A stretch of 64,000 nucleotides of DNA from 34-65-8 sp964516135 (GCA_964516135.1 CAZEWN010000010.1:1-64000), one strand, 5' to 3'. Positions 46,854-56,085 are shown, counted from the first letter of the stretch. The notes: a model not told the origin generated them from the letters alone. A program made the numbers and translations.

Positions 46854-46889
46854 TTGACAGCTGAATAGCAACACATATAAACGGTTTAT
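46854..46889 (+). promoter_or_regulatory. Promoter with palindromic operator over the -10 box
   Basis: TTGACA (46854-46859), a 16-bp spacer and TATAAA (46876-46881) make a good sigma-70 promoter for the dioxygenase operon. A 13-bp palindrome (ATAAAC-G-GTTTAT, 46877-46889) overlaps the -10 box and is a natural site for the ArsR repressor made divergently. Confidence 0.7.
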
Positions 46890-46911
46890 GTAATTGTATG
46901 GAGATAAAGCT

Positions 46912-47841
46912 ATGGCTGACGATCATAACCTCAGCAGCGCCGCCGCCCAGATCAAGCGCGCTCAGGCAGACAAGTGCCTCCGCCCTTCTATTGCGGGGTT
47001 TTTCGACGAGGCGACGAATACGGTTTCGTATGTCGTGCACGACCCCAAGACGGACGAAGCGGCTATCATCGACTCGGTCCTGGACTTCGAAGCGGCGTCC
47101 GGTCGGACTTCCAATGGCTCGGCCGATCGGATTATCGAGTATGTCACTTCTAATAATCTGAAAGTGACATGGCTGATCGAGACACACGCACATGCGGATC
47201 ACATCTCAGCAGCCCCCTATCTGCAGGAGCGGCTCGGCGGTAAATTAGCCATCGGACGCGATATCATCCGCGTGCAGGAGGTATTCGGCAAGCTCTTCAA
47301 TGCGGGCACCGATTTCGAACGGGACGGATCGCAGTTCGACAAGCTGTTCGAGGATGGCGAGACCTTCAAGATCGGCGAGCTGGAAGGCATCGCATTGCAC
47401 GTGCCGGGTCATACGCCGGCTGATATGGCTTTCATCATCGGCGATGCGGCATTCGTTGGCGACACGATCTTCATGCCCGATTTCGGCACCGCTCGCGCCG
47501 ATTTCCCCGGTGGTGACGCAAGGCAACTGTTTCAGTCGATCCGCCGGCTGCTCTCGCTTCCGGACGAAACGCGCCTGTTCCTGTGCCACGATTACAAGGC
47601 GCCGGGCCGTGACGAATACGCGTGGGAAACCACCGTCAAGCAGCAGCGCGAAGAGAACGTGCATGTGAAGGATGGAGTGAGCGAAGCCGAATTCGTCGAG
47701 ATGCGGACCGGCCGGGACAAGACGCTCGCAATGCCGAAGCTCATCATGCCCTCGGTTCAGGTCAACATCCGTGGCGGGCGCCTGCCTGATCCAGAAGATA
47801 ACGGCGTTAGCTACATCAAGATTCCGGTGAATGCCGTATGA
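46912..47841 (+). CDS. Persulfide dioxygenase-like MBL hydrolase (Blh/ETHE1 family)
   Basis: 309 aa metallo-beta-lactamase fold. The metal-binding HxHxDH is intact (ETHAHADH, H92-H97), with HVPGHTPADM and GDTIFMPDFGTARADFPGG as ETHE1/Blh motifs. Predicted to oxidise glutathione persulfide or a related species to sulfite. ATG at 46912 follows a GGAG site. It heads an operon with yeeE-like, sqr-like, sulP and cyd genes, linked by overlaps up to SulP. Confidence 0.88.
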   Translation: MADDHNLSSAAAQIKRAQADKCLRPSIAGFFDEATNTVSYVVHDPKTDEAAIIDSVLDFEAASGRTSNGSADRIIEYVTSNNLKVTWLIETHAHADHISAAPYLQERLGGKLAIGRDIIRVQEVFGKLFNAGTDFERDGSQFDKLFEDGETFKIGELEGIALHVPGHTPADMAFIIGDAAFVGDTIFMPDFGTARADFPGGDARQLFQSIRRLLSLPDETRLFLCHDYKAPGRDEYAWETTVKQQREENVHVKDGVSEAEFVEMRTGRDKTLAMPKLIMPSVQVNIRGGRLPDPEDNGVSYIKIPVNAV

Positions 47842-48284
47842 TGCTCCCAGGCTTTCCCGAAGCTGCGCCGCTTGCCGGGCTGGCGGGAGGCATTCTGATC
47901 GGCCTGGCGGCCGCTGTCATGCTTCTCGGTCTTGGTCGGATTGCTGGCGTTTCCGGTCTTACGGCAAAAGCTGTTGGGCTGGGCGGTAGCGGAATCGCCA
48001 GGAGCGGCGCATGGATGTTCGTGATTGGCCTGCCGCTGGGTGCGCTAATCGTGATGCTGGCCTCGGGTGGTATTGACGCCACCTTCGCCAGTCCCGTCAC
48101 GCTCGCGATCGCCGGTCTGGTTGTGGGCATCGGCACGCGCCTCGGCAGCGGCTGCACCAGCGGGCATGGCGTTTGCGGAGTTAGTCGCCTGTCGGGCCGA
48201 TCGATCGTCGCCACGCTTACTTTCATGGCGACCGGCATTGCGACAGTCGCGATCATGAACGCGCTCGGGCTGGAGGTGCTGTAA
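47838..48284 (+). CDS. YeeE/YedE (TsuA-like) sulfur transporter subunit
   Basis: 148 aa, four transmembrane helices. The GSGCTSGHGVCGVSRLSGRS segment has the conserved Cys pair of thiosulfate-transport YeeE/YedE proteins. Usually a second half-length partner follows; its start appears to be present but fused to sqr. ATGA overlap with the dioxygenase gene, TAATG overlap with the next frame. Confidence 0.86.
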   Translation: MMLPGFPEAAPLAGLAGGILIGLAAAVMLLGLGRIAGVSGLTAKAVGLGGSGIARSGAWMFVIGLPLGALIVMLASGGIDATFASPVTLAIAGLVVGIGTRLGSGCTSGHGVCGVSRLSGRSIVATLTFMATGIATVAIMNALGLEVL

Positions 48285-49276
48285 TGCGGACCGCTCTCAC
48301 CTCGATCGTATCCGGCACGCTCAGCGACGGCACGACAATCACCTACCGCGTTCTGGTTGTCGCTCCGGGCATTCGGCTTGCCTGGGAAAAGATTGATGGG
48401 CTGGAAGAGACGCTCGGCAAGAACGGCGTCACCTCCAATTATCGCTACGATCTGGCACCCTACACATGGGAGCTAGTGCGCAACCTGAAATCGGGGCGCG
48501 CGATCTTTAGCCAACCGCCCATGCCCATCAAGTGCGCGGGCGCGCCGCAGAAGGCCATGTATCTGTCCTGCGATGCCTGGCTGGAACGCAGCGTTCTCGG
48601 CAACATCGATGTTGAATTCCGCAACGCTGGCGGTGTCCTGTTCGGTGTGAAGGAATACGTCCCGGCGCTGATGGAATATGTCGAAAAATACGGGATCGAC
48701 TTAAAGCTCAACCAGACGCTCGTCGCGGTGGATGGCGCGGGCCGGAAGGCCGTCTTCAAGACCGAAGCCGGTGACGAAACAGTCGAGTTCGACATGCTCC
48801 ATGCGGTTCCGCCGCAAGTAGCCCCACAGTTTGTCGCCGACAGTCCTCTTGCGAATGCCGAGAGCGGCTTTGTCGACGTCGACAAGTTCACGCTACAGCA
48901 CGTCCGCTATCCCAACGTGTTTGGTGTCGGCGATGCGGGATCTACGCCCAACGCCAAGACGATGGCCGCCGCGCGCAAGCAAGCCCCCATCGTCGCGGTG
49001 AATGCGCTCGCGCAGCTCGATGCACAGCCGCCTGTGGCCGAATACGACGGCTACGGCTCCTGTCCGCTGACCGTGGAACGCGGCAAGATCGTGCTCGCGG
49101 AATTCGGTTACGACGGAAAGCTGCTGCCAAGCTTCCCGAATTGGGTGATCAACGGCACAAAGCCGCGCAAGCTGAGCTGGCTCCTTAAGTCAGAGGCGCT
49201 GCCGTGGGTTTACTGGAACGGCATGCTGAAGGGCCATGAGTGGCTGGCCAAGCCGCATATGAAGAAGGCTGCCTGA
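48284..49276 (+). pseudogene. N-terminally truncated sulfide:quinone oxidoreductase, chimeric start
   Basis: 330 aa frame. From about residue 14 it matches SQR from VVAPG onward, with MPIKCAGAPQK (Cys 84, the CAGAPQK catalytic region), VFGVGDA and C-terminal membrane-binding segment. The GxGxxG FAD-binding start (~80-90 aa) is missing. The first 13 residues (MRTALTSIVSGTL) look instead like the start of a YeeE/DUF6691 partner protein. The usual second Cys after GD is Ala. Probably an in-frame deletion that inactivates SQR; a functional role cannot be excluded. Confidence 0.72.
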
Positions 49277-49278
49277 TC

Positions 49279-51099
49279 GTGAGCGACAGCAATCCAGGGT
49301 CGGCTGGCGGGCCGTCCGGCTCGCCGTGCCGGAACAAGCCGGGACTGCTGGCGCAAAACTTCCCGATCCTCGAGTGGGGCCGGACCTACAACGGATCGGT
49401 CCTGACGAACGATCTCGTCGCGGCGATCATCGTTACGATCATGCTGATACCGCAGAGCCTTGCTTACGCCCTGCTTGCGGGACTGCCGCCTGTCGTGGGC
49501 CTTTACGCCTCGATCCTGCCGCTGGTTGCTTACGCGATCTTCGGCACCAGCCGCACGCTGGCAGTGGGGCCTGTTGCGGTCGTATCGCTGATGACGGCAA
49601 GTGCTGCCGGAGCCGTCGCAGCGCAGGGCACCGAGCTTTATCTCGAGGCGGCAATTACCCTCGCTGCCTTGTCTGGCGTCATGCTGGCCGTGCTCGGGTT
49701 CCTGCGAATGGGGTTCCTCGCCAACCTCCTCTCGCATCCGGTCATCAGCGGGTTCATCACCGCCAGCGGCATCCTGATCGCGACGAGCCAGCTGAAACAT
49801 ATCCTCGGTGTCTCGGCAGGCGGCGATAACTGGCCCGAAATGCTCGGCGGGCTCGCCGCCGCAATCGGCACGATCAATCCGTGGACAGTCGCCATCGGCA
49901 TTCCGGCCACGTTGTTCCTTTTCTGGGTTCGCAAGGGCCTGAAACCATCCCTGGTGAAGCTCGGCCTTGCTCCGCGCGCCGCCGATATCGCGGCCAAGGC
50001 AGGTCCGGTGATCGCGGTGGTCGCAACGATTCTCGCCGCCATCGGCCTCAATCTCGAGGATCGCGGTGTGAACCTCGTCGGTGCAATTCCGCAGGGCCTT
50101 CCGCCTTTCGCCCTGCCGTCGACCGATCTGGGTCTTATCGGGCAACTGTGGGTTCCGGCTCTGCTCATCTCGATCATCGGCTTCGTCGAGAGCGTATCGG
50201 TCGCGCAAACCCTTGCGGCGAAGCGTCGCCAGCGGATTGGGCCGAACCAGGAACTGATCGGCCTTGGCGCATCGAACATCGCCAGCGCTTTCTCGGGGGG
50301 CTACCCCGTGACCGGTGGATTCGCCCGCTCGGTGGTCAATTTCGACGCCGGAGCGGAAACGCCCGCAGCCGGGGCCTATACAGCTGTCGGCATCGCGCTG
50401 GCGGGACTGTTTCTCACCCCGCTACTCTATAGCCTGCCCATCGCCACACTGGCCGCAACGATCATCGTCGCGGTTCTCAGCCTCGTCGATCTCAAGACGC
50501 CGGGCCAATTGTGGACCTACTCCAAGGCCGACTTCGCCGCGCATATGGCGACGATCGCCATCACGCTGCTTGCCGGCGTCGAACTGGGCGTAATTGCGGG
50601 CGTAGGCGTCGGCCTCCTTCTCTACCTTTGGCGCGCCAGCCGCCCACACGCGGCCATCGTTGGCCGCGTCCCTGAGACCGAGCACTTTCGTAATGTCGAC
50701 CGACATCAGGTTTTCACCGTCCCACACGTCCTCTCGATCCGGATCGACGAAAGCCTGACCTACCTCAATGCGCGGTGGCTTGAGCAATATGTGCTGGAGG
50801 AGGTCGCCGACCGCCCGGAAGTGCGCCACGTCATCCTGATGTGTAGCGCGGTCAACGAAATCGACGCTTCCGGTCTCGAAAGCCTCGAAGCGATCAATCA
50901 CCGCATGATCGACGCGGGGATCGGCCTTCACCTTTCCGAAGTGAAGGGTCCGGTCATGGACCGCCTGAAACGAACCCATTTTGTGGACGAGCTCAACGGG
51001 CAGGTGTTCCTGTCGCAGAACCGCGCGTTCCGGGAATTGGCGACAAACGGCGGACCACCATCTGAACCAATCCCCGATGCTGCGAGGGGCATGATCTGA
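49279..51099 (+). CDS. SulP family anion transporter
   Basis: 606 aa. Begins at GTG 49279, two nt after the sqr stop. About eleven transmembrane helices with MLIPQSLAYALLAGLPPVVGLYAS and FSGGYPVTGGFARSVVN are SulP signatures, and a C-terminal STAS domain occupies about 455-570 (VNEIDASGLESLEA). It may export or import sulfate/sulfite made by persulfide oxidation. Overlaps the small HTH gene. Confidence 0.92.
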   Translation: MSDSNPGSAGGPSGSPCRNKPGLLAQNFPILEWGRTYNGSVLTNDLVAAIIVTIMLIPQSLAYALLAGLPPVVGLYASILPLVAYAIFGTSRTLAVGPVAVVSLMTASAAGAVAAQGTELYLEAAITLAALSGVMLAVLGFLRMGFLANLLSHPVISGFITASGILIATSQLKHILGVSAGGDNWPEMLGGLAAAIGTINPWTVAIGIPATLFLFWVRKGLKPSLVKLGLAPRAADIAAKAGPVIAVVATILAAIGLNLEDRGVNLVGAIPQGLPPFALPSTDLGLIGQLWVPALLISIIGFVESVSVAQTLAAKRRQRIGPNQELIGLGASNIASAFSGGYPVTGGFARSVVNFDAGAETPAAGAYTAVGIALAGLFLTPLLYSLPIATLAATIIVAVLSLVDLKTPGQLWTYSKADFAAHMATIAITLLAGVELGVIAGVGVGLLLYLWRASRPHAAIVGRVPETEHFRNVDRHQVFTVPHVLSIRIDESLTYLNARWLEQYVLEEVADRPEVRHVILMCSAVNEIDASGLESLEAINHRMIDAGIGLHLSEVKGPVMDRLKRTHFVDELNGQVFLSQNRAFRELATNGGPPSEPIPDAARGMI

Positions 51100-51254
51100 T
51101 GCCTGCAATTCCTGACAAAGACACCCGCTGCCGCAAGATCGAGGCTTTAATCGCATCCGGGAATGGCGTTTGCGACAGCTGCCGCGAAATTGGGATTTCC
51201 GAAAAGACCTTCTATCGCTGGCGCAAGGCACGCACTGAAAAGCAACACGGATAA
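51099..51254 (+). CDS. Small helix-turn-helix protein
   Basis: 51 aa. KIEALIASGNGVCDSCREIG followed by ISEKTFYRWRKA resembles the DNA-binding helices of IS3-type OrfA, yet no transposase follows. It overlaps the SulP stop by 1 nt and ends 4 bp before cydA, so it sits inside the operon. Either a transposase relic or a small regulator of the oxidase genes. Confidence 0.6.
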   Translation: MPAIPDKDTRCRKIEALIASGNGVCDSCREIGISEKTFYRWRKARTEKQHG

Positions 51255-51258
51255 AGAC

Positions 51259-52713
51259 ATGTTCGAACAGCTAGATGCCCTGCTGCTGGCCCGTATCCAG
51301 TTCGCCTTCACGGTGAGCTTTCACTTCATCTTCCCGGCCTTTTCCATCGGCCTCGCGAGCTATCTGGCAGTGCTCGAGGGTCTGTGGCTCAAAACAGGCA
51401 AGGCGATCTATCTCGATCTCTTCAAATATTGGCTGAAGATCTTCGCCATTGCCTTCGCGATGGGTGTCGTTTCCGGCATCGTGATGTCCTACCAGTTCGG
51501 CACGAACTGGTCGGTCTTCTCCGATATTGCGGGGCCGGTTATCGGCCCGCTGATGGCTTACGAGGTGCTGACCGCATTCTTCCTCGAGGCTGGCTTCCTT
51601 GGTGTCATGCTGTTCGGCATGGACAAGGTCGGCAAGAAGTTGCACTTCGCCGCTACACTGATGGTAGCGATCGGCACTTTCATCAGCGCTTTCTGGATCC
51701 TGTCGGTCAACAGCTGGATGCAGACGCCTGTCGGATACGAGATCGGGGCCAACGGCCAGTATCTCCCCGGTGATAGCTGGTGGGATATCGTCTTCAATCC
51801 CAGCTTCCCCTATCGCCTGGTCCATACGGTCATCGCGGCTTACCTCACGACTGCCTTCGTGGTGGGCGGGGTCGGAGCCTGGCATCTTCTGAAGGATCGG
51901 ACGAACCTTCACGCCCGCAAGATGTTCTCGATGGCGATGTGGATGGCGGCCATCGTTGCGCCGATCCAGATCTTTGCAGGCGACATGCACGGGCTGAACA
52001 CGCTCGAACATCAACCGCAGAAGGTCATGGCAATGGAAGGCCACTTCGAGAGCCATCCGGATGGTGCACCGCTGATCCTGTTCGGCATTCCGAACAGCGA
52101 GGAGAAGCGTATCGACTACGCTATCGAAATTCCCAAGGCATCGTCGCTGATCCTGAAGCATGATCTGAATGCTCCTCTCGCCGGACTGGACACGATTCCG
52201 GACGACGAGGAACCGCCGGTCGGCATCGTCTTCTGGTCATTCCGGATAATGGTGGGAATCGGCTTCGCCATGCTTGGTATCGGAGCGTGGAGCCTGTTCG
52301 CTCGCTTCCGCAAAAAGCTCTACGAATGGCCCATGCTCCATCGCGCCGCCTTGGTCATGGCTCCCAGCGGTTTCGTTGCGGTCATCGCTGGCTGGATAAC
52401 GACGGAGGTCGGCCGGCAACCGTATGTGATCTACAATCTCCTGCGTACGGCAGATGCTGCGAGCCCGCTGGATGCCCCCGCAGTCGCCGCGTCATTGCTC
52501 GCATTCGTCGTGGTCTATTTCGCAGTCTTCGGCGCGGGCGTCTGGTATATCCTTCACCTGATGCACAAGCCACCGCATGTAGGCGAATACGGCGTCAAGC
52601 GCGGGGACACCGGGCCGATCCGGACTGCCGGCATCACGCCTGGCCCGTCGCAGAATCCGGGCGATCCCGACACATTGCCGCGCGATCACGAGGAGGCGAC
52701 CGATGGACGTTAA
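51259..52713 (+). CDS. cydA: Cytochrome bd-type quinol oxidase subunit I (CydA/CioA)
   Basis: 484 aa with nine or so transmembrane helices. The b595/d haem ligand region is FHFIFPAF (H22, matching E. coli H19). The quinol-binding loop is short, the CIO-type form, and the motif is GRQPY rather than GRQPW. bd oxidases resist sulfide and cyanide, which fits the neighbouring sulfide genes. The 11-nt overlap with cydB shows coupling. Confidence 0.95.
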   Translation: MFEQLDALLLARIQFAFTVSFHFIFPAFSIGLASYLAVLEGLWLKTGKAIYLDLFKYWLKIFAIAFAMGVVSGIVMSYQFGTNWSVFSDIAGPVIGPLMAYEVLTAFFLEAGFLGVMLFGMDKVGKKLHFAATLMVAIGTFISAFWILSVNSWMQTPVGYEIGANGQYLPGDSWWDIVFNPSFPYRLVHTVIAAYLTTAFVVGGVGAWHLLKDRTNLHARKMFSMAMWMAAIVAPIQIFAGDMHGLNTLEHQPQKVMAMEGHFESHPDGAPLILFGIPNSEEKRIDYAIEIPKASSLILKHDLNAPLAGLDTIPDDEEPPVGIVFWSFRIMVGIGFAMLGIGAWSLFARFRKKLYEWPMLHRAALVMAPSGFVAVIAGWITTEVGRQPYVIYNLLRTADAASPLDAPAVAASLLAFVVVYFAVFGAGVWYILHLMHKPPHVGEYGVKRGDTGPIRTAGITPGPSQNPGDPDTLPRDHEEATDGR

Positions 52714-53710
52714 CGTGGACCTGACGACAATCTGGGCCTTCATCATCGCCTTCGCCGTCTTTGCCTATGTCGTGATGGACGGATTCGACCTCGGTATCGG
52801 TATCCTCTTTCCGACCTTTGATGTGGGGCCGGAGCGCGACCGGGCAATGAACTCGATTGCGCCCGTGTGGGATGGCAACGAGACGTGGTTGGTTCTGGGC
52901 GGCGGCGGCCTATTCGCAGCTTTCCCACTGGCCTATGCGGTTATCCTCCCCGCCACCTATCCGCTCATCATCGCCATGCTGCTGGGGCTGGTGTTTCGAG
53001 GCGTAGCGTTCGAGTATCGCTGGCGCGATCCGGGGCACCGCCGATATTGGGATGCGGCTTTCACCGGTGGCTCGCTGGTCGCGGCGATGGCGCAGGGCAT
53101 GACTCTTGGGGCACTTCTTCAGGGCATCGAAGTCGTGGACCGATCTTATGCGGGGAGCTGGTTTGACTGGCTCACGCCTTACACGCTGCTGACCGGCCTC
53201 GGCACGGTCGCCGGCTATGCCTTGCTGGGCGCAACCTGGCTGGTCTGGAAGCTGGAAGGCGATAGCCAGCACCATGCGCGCGCACTGGCGAAGAAAGCTG
53301 CCTGGGCAACTCTCGTGCTGATGGGCGGCGTGAGCCTCTACAACGTGTTCCTCAATGCCGAATATGCCGAACGCTGGCTGACGGCGCCGGAAATCTACTT
53401 CGCCGCGCCTGTCCCCATTCTTACCGGGCTGGTGGCTCTTGCTTTGCTGCGTGCCTTGTCGGTCGAACGGCACAGCAAGCCTTTCTGGCTGTCTATCGCC
53501 CTCTTCTTTTTCGGAATGGCGGGTCTCGGCGTGACCATGTGGCGCTATGTCGTTCCGCCGGGCCTCACGATATGGGACGCCGCCGCGCCGGAGCGCAGCC
53601 AAGTCTTCATGCTGGTTGGCGTCGCGATCACCATGCCGCTCATCATCGCCTACACCGCTTGGGCCTACTGGGTGTTCCGCGGCAAGGTTGCTGACGAGGG
53701 ATATCACTGA
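52703..53710 (+). CDS. cydB: Cytochrome bd-type quinol oxidase subunit II
   Basis: 335 aa, eight to nine transmembrane helices. FVMDGFDLGIG-type start (VVMDGFDLGIGILFP), the IAPVWDGNETWLVLGGG motif and MWRYVVPPGLTIWDAA are CydB signatures. Strong GAGGAGG ribosome site. The stop overlaps the DUF2474 gene by 1 nt. Confidence 0.95.
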   Translation: MDVNVDLTTIWAFIIAFAVFAYVVMDGFDLGIGILFPTFDVGPERDRAMNSIAPVWDGNETWLVLGGGGLFAAFPLAYAVILPATYPLIIAMLLGLVFRGVAFEYRWRDPGHRRYWDAAFTGGSLVAAMAQGMTLGALLQGIEVVDRSYAGSWFDWLTPYTLLTGLGTVAGYALLGATWLVWKLEGDSQHHARALAKKAAWATLVLMGGVSLYNVFLNAEYAERWLTAPEIYFAAPVPILTGLVALALLRALSVERHSKPFWLSIALFFFGMAGLGVTMWRYVVPPGLTIWDAAAPERSQVFMLVGVAITMPLIIAYTAWAYWVFRGKVADEGYH

Positions 53711-53832
53711 TGGACGAGCCGCAGGATCGCCCGCTTTGGCAGCGGCTCGGCTGGATGTTCGTGATCTGGATCGCGAGCATAACCGTGCTGGGACTCGTAG
53801 CCTCGATCATCAGGTTCTGGCTGAAGGCGTAA
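53710..53832 (+). CDS. DUF2474-type small membrane protein
   Basis: 40 aa: a short polar N-terminus (PLWQRLGW) and one transmembrane helix. DUF2474 genes regularly follow cydB of CIO-type oxidases and may be a third subunit, comparable in place to CydX. Overlaps the cydB stop by 1 nt. Confidence 0.85.
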   Translation: MDEPQDRPLWQRLGWMFVIWIASITVLGLVASIIRFWLKA

Positions 53833-53871
53833 CTAACGTCATCGATGCTCAATACGGTTTAATACAACAGT

Positions 53872-53945
53872 TAAGTGATAGCGCCATTCTCTCACAAAAA
53901 ATGCGGGTTTATGTCCCTGCTCCGCCTCAGATGATTTATCACTTA
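53872..53945. promoter_or_regulatory. Inverted 9-mers before the peroxiredoxin gene
   Basis: TAAGTGATA (53872-53880) and TATCACTTA (53937-53945) are exact reverse complements separated by 56 bp, 81 bp before the second peroxiredoxin start. Could be a dimer/loop-binding site; no promoter hexamers were clear. Confidence 0.4.
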
Positions 53946-54025
53946 GTGCAATCGATAATTTGAATTGGTCGAAGCGCTCGGGCCGTTCTACCTAGGCTGC
54001 ATCGACACGAAACAAGGAAATCGAA

Positions 54026-54655
54026 ATGAGCCTTCACATCGGCGACACCGCCCCCGACTTCACCGTCGACACCCAGAATGGCGAGATCAGCCTGCACGAC
54101 TGGGCTGGCGATAGCTGGGTGTTCTTCTTCAGCCACCCGGCCGACTTCACCCCCGTCTGCACTACGGAGATGGGTCGCACCGCGCAGCTCGCCAGCGAGT
54201 TCGACAAGCGCAATGTGAAGCCACTCGGCCTCTCCACCGACACTAACGAAGAACACGCCAAGTGGATCGAAGACGTCAACGACACCCAGAACACCAACCT
54301 CGTATTCCCGATCGTCGCTGATGCCGATCTCAAGATCGCCAAGCTCTATGACATGATCCATCCCGATCAGAGCGAGACGGCGGCCGTGCGGTCGGTGTTC
54401 ATCATCGATCCGGACAAGAAGATCCGGCTTACCATGACCTATCCCATGAGCGTGGGACGAAACTTCGACGAGATTTTGCGCGCGATCGATGCGCTCCAGT
54501 TCAGCGACAAGCATGGCGTGGCAACGCCCGCTGATTGGCGCGAGGGCAAGGATGCGATCATCCCGCCGTCGGTTTCCGACGAGGATGCGAAAGCGCGTTT
54601 CCCGCAGGGTTTCATTACGCTTCGTCCCTACCTCCGCACAGTGAAAATCGATTGA
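54026..54655 (+). CDS. 1-Cys peroxiredoxin (Prx6 type), second copy
   Basis: 209 aa. PADFTPVCTTEMG holds the peroxidatic Cys; the C-terminal TYPMSVGRNFDEILRAIDALQ matches the Prx6 class. It differs strongly from the island's other peroxiredoxin, so this is not a recent duplication. It stands alone between the oxidase operon and a strong terminator. Confidence 0.93.
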   Translation: MSLHIGDTAPDFTVDTQNGEISLHDWAGDSWVFFFSHPADFTPVCTTEMGRTAQLASEFDKRNVKPLGLSTDTNEEHAKWIEDVNDTQNTNLVFPIVADADLKIAKLYDMIHPDQSETAAVRSVFIIDPDKKIRLTMTYPMSVGRNFDEILRAIDALQFSDKHGVATPADWREGKDAIIPPSVSDEDAKARFPQGFITLRPYLRTVKID

Positions 54656-54682
54656 GCGTCCACCCTCATCGACTCTTTTGAA

Positions 54683-54714
54683 AGCGGGATCGGTTCGCGC
54701 CGGTCCCGCTTTTT
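54683..54714 (+). terminator. Rho-independent terminator of the second peroxiredoxin gene
   Basis: An 11-bp stem (54683-54693 with 54700-54710, one G-U pair), a six-nt loop and a TTTTT tail. Confidence 0.9.
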
Positions 54715-54732
54715 CCATATGAAGGAGGCAAT

Positions 54733-56085
54733 ATGCTGCTCGAGAAAATCAAAACCCCAGGCTTGTCCCACCTGTCCTACCTAATTGGTTCGGGCGGGAA
54801 GGCGGCCGTCATCGATCCGCGCCGGGACTGCGAATGCTATGTCGAAATGGCGCGCGCCGAGGGGCTGGAGATCACCCATATCTTCGAGACCCATCGCAAC
54901 GAGGATCTGGTGTCCGGGGCGCCGATCCTGAAGCAATTGACTGGCGCGCGCGTCCTGCATGGTCCCAATCCTGCCGGCACAGTCGAATATGCCGAAACGG
55001 TGCGCGAGGGTGATGAGTTCAAGATCGGGCAGCTAAAAATCAAGGTGCTGGAGACACCGGGCCACACTGACGATCATCTTGCGTTCGTGCTCCACGACAC
55101 GGCTTATCCCGATGGCCCAGTCGGAGTGTTCACGGGGGACGCGCTGTTCGTCGGCGACGTCGGTCGCACGGACTTCTATCCCGATCGCAGGCGCGAGGTC
55201 GCAGGCCTTCTCTACGATTCCCTCCGCAAGATCCTCGAGCTTGGCGATCAGGTCATCCTCTATCCGGCACATGGAGCGGGGTCTGTTTGTGGATCGGGAA
55301 TGGCGGAACGCGAGTTCTCGACCCTCGGCCACGAACGCGCGAACAATCCGCGGCTGCTGTTCGAAAGCCGCGAAGCCTTCATCGACTTCAAGGTAGACGA
55401 GAACCACTACCAACCGCCCTATTTCCGGCTGATGGAGCGCCTCAATCTGGAAGGCGGCGAAGCTGCGCCTCGTGTGATGCGACCCAAGCGCCTGTCACTG
55501 TCCGAATTGAGCGACATCAATGTTGACCACCTGGTAGATGTGCGCGAGCCGCTTGCCTTCGCGTCGGGCCATCTTCCCGGTTCCATGAACATGCCGATTG
55601 GCATGATCTCGGCGTTCGCCGGGTGGTTCATTCGCGAGGGCGAGAAGGTCGCTCTTATCGCTTCCGATGATGACCAGCTCGAAGCTGCCATGACGCATCT
55701 CGTGCGGATCGCGCTCGACAATATCGAAGGCGGTTATGTCGGTGTCGTGCCTGCAGCTGCGCAAGGCAAGTCTATGCGGACTATCCCGATGATTGGAACC
55801 GAGGAAGTCGAGCGTCGTCTGGAAGCCGGCAAAGATGGCTGGACGCTGCTTGATGTGAGGGATGCAGACGAACGCGCGCAAAACGCGATCGAGGGTTCCC
55901 AGCATATCTACGTGAGCGAACTCAACGAGCAATATCGCGATCTTGATCCGGCCCAGCACTACACGCTGATGTGTGCAAGCGGAATGCGGGCCACGGTCGC
56001 TGCCGGCTGGCTTGCGAGCCGCGGCTTTGACAAGTTGGACGTATATCTCGGCTCCATGGGCGCATGGAAATCGGCCCATGGCTGA
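54733..56085 (+). CDS. MBL-fold/double-rhodanese fusion protein
   Basis: 450 aa. An MBL domain (about 1-240), then a rhodanese domain without catalytic Cys (about 255-345) and one with C414 in CASGMRAT (about 355-448). The first metal motif reads THRNED (H54, N56, D58), lacking the second His and last His of HxHxDH. Related fusions act on persulfides. A GGAGGC site lies upstream. Overlaps the next gene by 8 nt. Confidence 0.88.
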   Translation: MLLEKIKTPGLSHLSYLIGSGGKAAVIDPRRDCECYVEMARAEGLEITHIFETHRNEDLVSGAPILKQLTGARVLHGPNPAGTVEYAETVREGDEFKIGQLKIKVLETPGHTDDHLAFVLHDTAYPDGPVGVFTGDALFVGDVGRTDFYPDRRREVAGLLYDSLRKILELGDQVILYPAHGAGSVCGSGMAEREFSTLGHERANNPRLLFESREAFIDFKVDENHYQPPYFRLMERLNLEGGEAAPRVMRPKRLSLSELSDINVDHLVDVREPLAFASGHLPGSMNMPIGMISAFAGWFIREGEKVALIASDDDQLEAAMTHLVRIALDNIEGGYVGVVPAAAQGKSMRTIPMIGTEEVERRLEAGKDGWTLLDVRDADERAQNAIEGSQHIYVSELNEQYRDLDPAQHYTLMCASGMRATVAAGWLASRGFDKLDVYLGSMGAWKSAHG

